From Kiritimatiellales bacterium (GTDB taxonomy: Bacteria; Verrucomicrobiota; Kiritimatiellia; Kiritimatiellales; Tichowtungiaceae), in NCBI GenBank assembly GCA_028692515.1, contig JAQUXG010000137.1, forward strand, positions 1 through 5,421: a stretch of 5,421 nucleotides of DNA, in the 5' to 3' direction. This document shows, in pieces, positions 1 through 4,507 of this stretch. Each line of letters starts with the position of its first letter. The stretch's first letter is position 1. Under the pieces are notes generated by a model that saw only the letters and a program-made list of their open reading frames with translations, searched no databases and was not told the origin of the DNA. Both the position numbers and the translations under genes were made by a program.

Positions 1-1634
1 ACCGTCAATGGCCTTCACGGACTCTGGCCATCAGCCCCGTCTGGTGTTCTGTCGATCTGCGCGACGGCAATCAGGCGCTGCCCAATCCCATGGATCCCGA
101 TCAGAAGCTGGAATATTTCCAGATGCTGTGCCGCATCGGCTTCAAAGAAATCGAAGCGGGCTTTCCGTCCGCCAGTCAGGACGACTTTGACTTCTTCCGT
201 TGCCTGATTGAAGAAAACCACATTCCCGATGATGTTTTCATCATGGGGCTGACTCAGTGCCGTCCGCATCTGATCGACCGCACCTTTGAAGCGTTCAAGG
301 GGGTTAAAAAGGGAATTGTGCATGCCTACATCGCAACCTCCGAACTGCACATGACGAAGGTGTTCGGAACCGACCAAAAAGGCACTCTGAAGTCGGCGGT
401 TGAGGCCACGCGGCGTATTCGCGAGCTGGCCGACACCATGCCGGAGAGCGATATCCGCTATGAATTCTCACCCGAAGAATTCACCGACACCGATCTGCCG
501 TTTTGTCTGGAAATGTGCAAAGCCGTCTATGACGCGTGGGGCAAAGCCACACCCGAAAAACCGATGATTTTGAATCTGCCCGCTACGGTAGAACGTCGTC
601 CTCCCAATCACTATGCCGATATGATCGAATGGTTCATTGCCAACTTTCCGCATCGCGACAGCGTTAAAATTTCGCTGCATGCCCATAATGATCAGGGAAT
701 GGCTGTCGCTGCGACTGAACTGGCTCTGCTGGCCGGCGGTGACCGTGTAGAAGGTACACTGTTCGGACATGGTGAACGTACCGGTAACGTTGATTTGGTC
801 ACCGTCGCCAACAATCTGTTCTCACGCGGCATTGATACCGGACTGGATTTCTCCCGTCTGGGCGAAATTGCGGTCACCGTTGAGCGCCTGACCGGCATGC
901 CGGTGTACTACCGCCAGCCCTACGCCGGCGAATACGCCTTCACCGCATTTTCCGGCTCGCATCAGGATGCCATCAACAAAGGCATGCACCGTCTGGAAGA
1001 GGCGGCCAAAGCGTTCGGTATGAGATGGAAAGTTCCGTATCTGCACGTTGATCCGGCCGATCTGGGACGTAACTTCGAGAAGCTGATCCGCATCAATTCG
1101 CAGTCCGGCAAAGGCGGTATTGCCTGGGTTCTGGAGCAGGATTACGGAATCCAGATTCCAAAAGCCATGCAGCCCGAACTGCGCGAAGAGGTGCAGGTTT
1201 ATAGCGAAACCGTTGGCCGCGAAATCTCATCGGAAGAGGTTCACACCATCTTCCGCGAAAAATTTGTCAGTCCCGCCGGTCCGTACGAACTGGTCGGCTA
1301 CTGGCCGCGTCCCGACGACAAAGACCCCGCCTTCATCCATGGTGAAGTTCGCGTCCGCGTCAACGGCTCCGAAAAAACCGCTGTCGCCGATGGCAACGGC
1401 CCGATCTCCGCTTTTGTCCACGCCGTCAGCGGCATTGTTGGCATTGACTTCAGCGTTGACGACTACCACGAACAGGCAGTCGGCAAAGGTGCCGATGCGC
1501 AGGCCATGGCCTACGTTCCGCTGAAGCTCGAAGGCAACGGCATCGTCTTTGGTGTCGGCTCCGACTCCAACATCGATCAGGCCGCCGTCCGCGCCATCAT
1601 CGCCGGGCTCAACCGTATTGCAGGAAAGAAATAA
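1..1634 (+). CDS. leuA: 2-isopropylmalate synthase, long (class II) form, 5' end outside the window
   Basis: This enzyme condenses acetyl-CoA with 2-oxoisovalerate, the first committed step of leucine synthesis, in the cytosol. The reading frame is already open at the left edge (codons in phase from base 3), so the ATG at 90 is internal. About 543 residues are visible and perhaps 15-20 are missing, fitting the ~560-residue LeuA family. The start of the TIM barrel shows WCSVDLRDGNQAL (42-80); its Arg-Asp pair (60-65) matches the catalytic Arg and metal-binding Asp. The metal-ligand motif HAHND lies at 678-692 and the GHGERTGN signature at 765-788. After the linker comes a C-terminal LeuA regulatory domain (about 1330-1620) with the glycine-rich GNGPISAF stretch, which in this family forms the leucine feedback site. 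It overlaps aroE by one base. Family is very secure; class assignment rests on length and motif wording. Confidence 0.96.
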   Translation, partial: RQWPSRTLAISPVWCSVDLRDGNQALPNPMDPDQKLEYFQMLCRIGFKEIEAGFPSASQDDFDFFRCLIEENHIPDDVFIMGLTQCRPHLIDRTFEAFKGVKKGIVHAYIATSELHMTKVFGTDQKGTLKSAVEATRRIRELADTMPESDIRYEFSPEEFTDTDLPFCLEMCKAVYDAWGKATPEKPMILNLPATVERRPPNHYADMIEWFIANFPHRDSVKISLHAHNDQGMAVAATELALLAGGDRVEGTLFGHGERTGNVDLVTVANNLFSRGIDTGLDFSRLGEIAVTVERLTGMPVYYRQPYAGEYAFTAFSGSHQDAINKGMHRLEEAAKAFGMRWKVPYLHVDPADLGRNFEKLIRINSQSGKGGIAWVLEQDYGIQIPKAMQPELREEVQVYSETVGREISSEEVHTIFREKFVSPAGPYELVGYWPRPDDKDPAFIHGEVRVRVNGSEKTAVADGNGPISAFVHAVSGIVGIDFSVDDYHEQAVGKGADAQAMAYVPLKLEGNGIVFGVGSDSNIDQAAVRAIIAGLNRIAGKK

Positions 1635-1636
1635 TG
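1622..1636 (+). promoter_or_regulatory. Ribosome binding site and leuA/aroE stop-start overlap
   Basis: AGGAAAG (1622-1628) lies five bases before the aroE ATG at 1634. The leuA TAA and the aroE ATG share one base (TAATG). Together these fix the aroE start and suggest translational coupling between the two genes. Confidence 0.7.
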
Positions 1637-2479
1637 AAAAAGCTGGCAGTCCTTGGACATCCTATCGGACATACGCTTTCGCCCGTCATGCACAACGCTT
1701 CCATCAAGGCGCTTGGGTTGGCTGGCGAATATGAATACGACAAACTCGACGTCGCGCCGGATCAGCTGATGGCTCGTCTTGCGCAGCTCCCTGCCGAAGG
1801 CTACGCCGGAGTCAATCTGACGATTCCTTTAAAGGAGGTCGCTTTCCAGGGGTTGGAAAAATTAGACACAAGTGCGCAAACACTTGGCGCGGTCAACACT
1901 GTCGAGTTCACCGCAGAAGGAATGATCGGCCATAACACCGACGGCTACGGCTTTCTCAAAGCGCTCGAAGAGGCTTTCGGCAAAGCTACCAAAGACGACA
2001 ACGTCTTCGTCCTTGGCTGCGGCGGAGCCGGCCGCGCCACCGCGCTAATGGCCGCGCTCAATGGCGCGCAGTCCATCACACTGGCGGACGTCGACGCCGC
2101 GCGCGTTCAAAACCTATCCGCTGAAATCGGGAGGGTCGCTCCGGATGTCGCGATTTTCCAATGTTTGGAAAAACCTGCACAAATCAAACTTTGCCGAGAG
2201 GCCGATCTCGTCATTCAAGCCTCGCCGGTCGGTATGAAAAAAGAAGACCCGTCGCTTCTGCTGTCGGAAGCTTTTCGCGCCGGGCAGCGGGCCTTTGATC
2301 TGATTTATATGTATCCCGAAACCGCCTTCCTCAGTACGGCCAAAGCCGCCGGTGCACAAGTTGCGAACGGCCTCGGCATGCTGTTGCATCAGGGAGCAAA
2401 GGCGTTTAACATCTGGACTCAAATCGAACCGGATATTTCAGCAATGCGGTTGGCGTTAGAAAAGGCGGTGTACTCATGA
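1634..2479 (+). CDS. aroE: Shikimate dehydrogenase, probably NAD-preferring
   Basis: It reduces 3-dehydroshikimate to shikimate in the aromatic amino acid pathway, in the cytosol. The 281-residue length is typical. The N-terminal substrate domain has GHPIGHTLSPVMHN (residues 8-21; Thr14 and Ser16 in place of the usual Ser-x-Ser), catalytic Lys67 in NLTIPLK, AVNTV at 86-90 and catalytic Asp103 in NTDGYGF. The nucleotide domain has the loop GCGGAGRA (128-135). Where NADP-dependent AroE has Asn-Arg-Thr after the second strand, this protein has Asp152-Val-Asp154 (LADVD). That removes the phosphate-binding Arg and points to NAD use or a quinate/shikimate dehydrogenase-like role; this is inference. 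Residues 174-180 (IFQCLEK) are encoded by a palindrome repeated downstream of pilD. The C-terminus keeps GLGMLLHQGAKAF with Gln253. It overlaps leuA by one base and the next gene by four. Confidence 0.94.
   Translation: MKKLAVLGHPIGHTLSPVMHNASIKALGLAGEYEYDKLDVAPDQLMARLAQLPAEGYAGVNLTIPLKEVAFQGLEKLDTSAQTLGAVNTVEFTAEGMIGHNTDGYGFLKALEEAFGKATKDDNVFVLGCGGAGRATALMAALNGAQSITLADVDAARVQNLSAEIGRVAPDVAIFQCLEKPAQIKLCREADLVIQASPVGMKKEDPSLLLSEAFRAGQRAFDLIYMYPETAFLSTAKAAGAQVANGLGMLLHQGAKAFNIWTQIEPDISAMRLALEKAVYS
1842..1860 (+). repeat. Possible degenerate copy of the TTTTCCA palindrome inside aroE
   Basis: TTTCCA (1843-1848) and TGGAAA (1854-1859) form an inverted repeat around GGGGT. The 19-base stretch matches the exact repeat at 2154 at 15 of 19 positions, in the same reading frame (FQGLEK here, FQCLEK there). 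It lies where AroE proteins normally have a helix, with no apparent length change, so it may be chance. Confidence 0.3.
2154..2172 (+). repeat. 19-bp palindromic repeat, copy within aroE
   Basis: TTTTCCAATGTTTGGAAAA has 8-bp arms around TGT and is identical to 3286-3304. In the aroE frame it encodes most of IFQCLEK (residues 174-180). This is in the variable stretch between the NAD(P)-binding strands and the ASPVGM motif, where extra or altered residues are likely tolerated. The arms do not extend further here (A faces A outside), unlike the copy at 3283-3307. Confidence 0.7.
2461..2479 (+). promoter_or_regulatory. Ribosome binding site and aroE/prepilin peptidase overlap
   Basis: AGGCGG (2463-2468) lies seven bases before the ATG at 2476, inside the last aroE codons. 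The ATGA overlap (2476-2479) gives a start and the aroE stop in four bases, a usual arrangement for coupled translation. Confidence 0.6.
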
Positions 2480-3285
2480 CAGAATTCTGGGCGATCTATT
2501 GGCTGGTTGTCGTTTTTATCCTCGGCCTCTGTATTGGCAGTTTTCTCAATGTCTGCATCTGCCGGATTCCGCACGGGAAATCGGTCTCGTGGCCGCCCTC
2601 GTCCTGTCCGAACTGCAACAACCGTATCAAGTGGTATGACAACATTCCCGTCCTCAGCTGGTTTGTGCTCGGCGCAAAATGCCGTAATTGCAAACTGCCG
2701 ATTTCCGTTGTCTATCCCGTCATCGAACTGCTGACCGCCTTCTTCTTCCTGACGCTTTGGCTGATTTACGGAATCAGCTGGTTCATGCCCATTTACGCAC
2801 TGGCCGTCTTCGGTCTGTTGCTCGCTACCTTCATTGATCTGGCGCATATGATCCTGCCCGACCGCGTCACCATCGGCGGGATGATCATCTTCCCCGTCAT
2901 TAGCATGCTGTTCCCGGAACTGCACGGAGTTTCCGGATGGCTCGCCGGACTCAGGGCCTCGCTGATCGGGCTGGCCGCCGGGTTCGGACTTTTCTGGATT
3001 ATTCGCGAGGCGGGAACCGCCGCGCTGAAAAAAGAGGCCATGGGCTTCGGCGATGTCAAACTCATGGGAATGCTGGGCGCACTGCTCGGCTGGCAGGCCA
3101 TCATCTACATCACCTTTTTCTCTGCACTGGTCGGCTCGATAGCCGGTGTTTCGTTGATCGCCCTGCACCGCAAAGGGATTCAGAGCGAAATTCCTTACGG
3201 CCCCTACATCGCACTGGCCGCTTTTTCGTGGATCCTCGGCGGCTACCGCCTGTGGGATGCCTACCTCGCTCTCATGCACTTCTAG
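2476..3285 (+). CDS. pilD: Prepilin leader peptidase / N-methyltransferase (type IV prepilin peptidase)
   Basis: An inner-membrane aspartic protease that cleaves prepilin or pseudopilin leaders and usually N-methylates the new terminus. At 269 residues it is full length. The first membrane segment (about 8-27) runs into GSFLNVCICRIP. A cytoplasmic loop carries two Cys pairs, CPNC (44-47) and CRNC (69-72), as in bifunctional PilD enzymes with the N-terminal methyltransferase domain. Catalytic aspartates are seen at Asp121 in FIDLAHMILPD and Asp183 in GFGDVKLMG. The PYGPYIALAA motif near residue 230 is typical. About seven or eight hydrophobic segments are visible. The start is set by the four-base overlap with aroE and an SD-like AGGCGG. 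No pilin or secretion genes are in view, so it presumably serves systems encoded elsewhere. The symbol could equally be gspO or xcpA-type. Confidence 0.95.
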   Translation: MTEFWAIYWLVVVFILGLCIGSFLNVCICRIPHGKSVSWPPSSCPNCNNRIKWYDNIPVLSWFVLGAKCRNCKLPISVVYPVIELLTAFFFLTLWLIYGISWFMPIYALAVFGLLLATFIDLAHMILPDRVTIGGMIIFPVISMLFPELHGVSGWLAGLRASLIGLAAGFGLFWIIREAGTAALKKEAMGFGDVKLMGMLGALLGWQAIIYITFFSALVGSIAGVSLIALHRKGIQSEIPYGPYIALAAFSWILGGYRLWDAYLALMHF

Positions 3286-3307
3286 TTTTCCAATGTTTGG
3301 AAAACTA
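3283..3307. repeat. Perfect 25-bp palindrome at the convergent gene junction
   Basis: Arms TAGTTTTCCAA (3283-3293) and TTGGAAAACTA (3297-3307) are exact inverted copies around TGT. The outer triplets are the stop codons of both convergent genes: TAG of the prepilin peptidase, and TAG of the glycosylase read on the other strand. The inner 19 bases are identical to 2154-2172 within aroE. It could fold as a hairpin in either transcript, but neither side has a T-run, so it is a weak intrinsic terminator by itself. A protein site or dispersed repeat is as likely. Confidence 0.85.
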
Positions 3308-3808
3308 ATGATGCAAAGCGGCGCGGACATGCTTCCACGCCGCTTTTTTCTTTGCGATGGAAACCGATGCATTCGCCGGACTCGTTGAAGGCAGGGTGAT
3401 CAAGTTCAGTTTGTGTTGCAGATCGGGCAGAACCAGTTTCCGGAACAGCGCGGCGGTCTTCTGTCCGTTAAAAAACACTGTATGAATTTGTGACGCTTCG
3501 GCGAATAACGCTTCGAAATCATTGGCAACAACATCCGTCATGTTCGAGTCGAGGCTTCCCTTGCGGCGGCAGGTGTGTGCCACATCCCAGAGAGCCACGC
3601 CGTTCTTGCGCAAAACGTCCAGCCGCTTCTCATAGGGCAGCTCGCGCCTCGCTTCGAAAAGGCCTCCCATGAAATCCCAGAACAGATTGCGCGGATGAGC
3701 GTAATACTGATTCTGCTTCAGCGACTCCTCTCCAGGCATCGATCCGAGAATCAAAACCCGCGAGTATTTGTCGGCCGAAAATGGAAAGCTCTGGATTTTT
3801 CCAGTCAT
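3305..3808 (-). CDS. Hypoxanthine (deoxyinosine) DNA glycosylase, uracil-DNA glycosylase superfamily
   Basis: Enzymes of this family remove hypoxanthine left by adenine deamination, starting base excision repair. At 167 residues it has the usual compact size. The first motif region reads LILGSMPGEESL (19-30), followed by YYAHPRN-FW (35-44); Asn41 probably corresponds to the catalytic Asn described for archaeal family-6 HDG. Further family features are WDV (74-76), GSLDSNM (84-90), FFNG (112-115) and the late motif LPSTSPAN (139-146). The start overlaps the upstream regulator stop by four bases (ATGA, 3805-3808). No Shine-Dalgarno sequence is visible before it, so translation is probably coupled. 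Its 3' end faces the prepilin peptidase and contains that operon's terminator. Family call is strong; exact base specificity is not proven by sequence. Confidence 0.92.
   Translation of the reverse strand: MTGKIQSFPFSADKYSRVLILGSMPGEESLKQNQYYAHPRNLFWDFMGGLFEARRELPYEKRLDVLRKNGVALWDVAHTCRRKGSLDSNMTDVVANDFEALFAEASQIHTVFFNGQKTAALFRKLVLPDLQHKLNLITLPSTSPANASVSIAKKKAAWKHVRAALHH
3315..3349 (+). terminator. Rho-independent terminator of the leuA-aroE-pilD operon
   Basis: AAAGCGGCG (3315-3323) pairs perfectly with CGCCGCTTT (3338-3346). After one C/A mismatch the stem continues with GGA/TCC around a six-base loop (3328-3333). A run of six T (3344-3349) follows on the + strand. The element lies 30 bases after the prepilin peptidase stop and is wholly contained in the 3' coding end of the opposing glycosylase gene, encoding its KKKAAWKHVRAAL tail on the other strand. 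Confidence 0.8.
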
Positions 3809-4377
3809 ACTGAGGCAGTAACAATTTTGAGAAGTACGCGTCCCAGCGGATTTCCCGGCGTGGTACGCTGATAGAAACCGCTTTTGTACTTCACGAATCC
3901 GCGAGCTTCCAATTTTTCCAGATGGCGCGACAGCGCGGATGCCGACATTCCGGTCGTCTCGGCCAGTTCATGGAATGCAAGAGCTTTGCCGGTCAGTGCC
4001 CGGATAAGTTCAATGCGCCGTTCATGGGTAAACGCTGTTGTCTGACGGATAATTGTTTGGAACGAAACGCCTTGTTCGTAACAGACTCTCAATGTATCCA
4101 GCAGAACAGGGGCAGTATCCACGGCGTTATTTGCTTCCGCCCGGTAGAGCACCATCATATTTTTGCGGCGGGGCGAGATCAGACCTCGGGCGCTCAATGC
4201 CCGCAACTGAGTACTCGCATTTGGCACTGACATTCCCGTTCGCTCCGCAATTTGCTGAACATACAGCTCCTGCTCTTCAAAAATCAGCCAGAGTAGCTGG
4301 AGCCGCGTTTCACTTGCCAGAATACGGCATGTCCGCCAAAGCGTAGGGTGCAATTTCATAAGCATTTTATATCCCAT
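3805..4377 (-). CDS. Tandem winged-helix (ArsR-like) transcriptional regulator, likely autorepressor
   Basis: A 190-residue DNA-binding protein built of two similar winged-helix units. Unit 1 covers about residues 18-80 (ASETRLQLL, then VQQIAERTGMSVPNASTQL, then LSARGLISPRR). Unit 2 covers about 114-175 (THERRIELIRAL, then FHELAETTGMSASALSRHL, then LEARGFVKYK). They share the ETR/ERR, A-E-x-T-G-M-S and ARG positions, suggesting internal duplication. The ELCVCDL-type metal site of ArsR/SmtB sensors is absent. The ATG at 4377 is the longest start, but it lies inside an operator-like palindrome with no SD. The ATG at 4365 has GGGA six bases upstream, and one at 4359 is also possible. It overlaps the glycosylase gene by four bases, and two near-identical palindromes lie upstream, so autoregulation and control of the glycosylase are likely (inference). 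The inducer is unknown. Confidence 0.85.
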   Translation of the reverse strand: MGYKMLMKLHPTLWRTCRILASETRLQLLWLIFEEQELYVQQIAERTGMSVPNASTQLRALSARGLISPRRKNMMVLYRAEANNAVDTAPVLLDTLRVCYEQGVSFQTIIRQTTAFTHERRIELIRALTGKALAFHELAETTGMSASALSRHLEKLEARGFVKYKSGFYQRTTPGNPLGRVLLKIVTASV

Positions 4378-4399
4378 ACTTTTAGAAGTATGGGATATA
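4368..4399. promoter_or_regulatory. Operator-like palindrome, site 1, on the regulator start
   Basis: A perfect inverted repeat with 14-bp arms (4368-4381 and 4386-4399) around TTAG. Its core is CCCATACTT, four bases, AAGTATGGG (4373-4394). It covers the outermost start codon of the winged-helix regulator (4375-4377) and would block transcription or initiation if bound. It differs from site 2 by a single base over the 22-bp core (G at 4385 against A at 4467). Confidence 0.75.
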
Positions 4400-4453
4400 T
4401 CATTAAAAATTATTTATAATCAATTCAACCATATTATCTTATAAATATTATTA
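4395..4453 (-). promoter_or_regulatory. AT-rich stretch between two operators, probable promoter region
   Basis: 53 of 59 bases are A or T, and the + strand has no G at all here, which is very different from the GC-rich genes around. On the - strand, TTGAAT (4428-4423) could be a -35 element. A -10 is unclear: TAATGA at 17-base spacing (4405-4400) is a poor match, and TATAAA (4418-4413) lacks a partner. The region is the natural place for the promoter of the regulator-glycosylase operon, but the elements themselves are not secure. Confidence 0.4.
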
Positions 4454-4477
4454 CCCCATACTTTTAAAAGTATGGGG
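4454..4477. promoter_or_regulatory. Operator-like palindrome, site 2, upstream of the regulator
   Basis: A perfect 24-bp palindrome with 12-bp arms and no spacer: CCCCATACTTTT followed by its exact inverse complement. Its 22-bp core (4455-4476) matches site 1 at 21 of 22 positions, and the centres are 82 bp apart, close to eight helical turns. It also lies 30 bp after the D-aminoacylase stop and could fold as a hairpin there, although no T-run follows on the - strand. Confidence 0.75.
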
Positions 4478-4507
4478 ATGCCGATCAGTGCAGGGAGGAA
4501 GTGATAT

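Noticed and set aside
108..122. Inverted repeat CTGGAA-TAT-TTCCAG
   Set aside because: Similar words to the 19-bp repeat but in the opposite arm order, and it encodes the conserved LeuA segment KLEYFQML. Best explained by coding constraint.
15..377. 120-codon - strand frame opposite leuA
   Set aside because: It lies wholly over conserved LeuA coding sequence, shows no recognisable motif and lacks a convincing start context.
1146..1159. Inverted repeat GGAATC-CA-GATTCC in leuA
   Set aside because: Short arms within coding sequence, no second copy in the window and no T-run.
1831..1839. Near-perfect Shine-Dalgarno sequence AAAGGAGGT inside aroE
   Set aside because: No ATG or GTG follows at suitable distance in any useful frame. 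The bases encode the conserved catalytic region NLTIPLKEV.
2419..3372. Long open frame on the - strand (317 codons) opposite the prepilin peptidase gene
   Set aside because: It is antisense to a clearly recognised membrane protein. The translation is rich in Asp, Glu, Gln and Gly with no domain, as expected for the complement of hydrophobic codons. It also overlaps the end of the glycosylase gene.
4378..4507. Possible MITE or insertion element bounded by the two palindromes
   Set aside because: No target duplication, terminal repeats beyond the palindromes, or transposase remnant is visible. Placement around the regulator's promoter region fits operators better.
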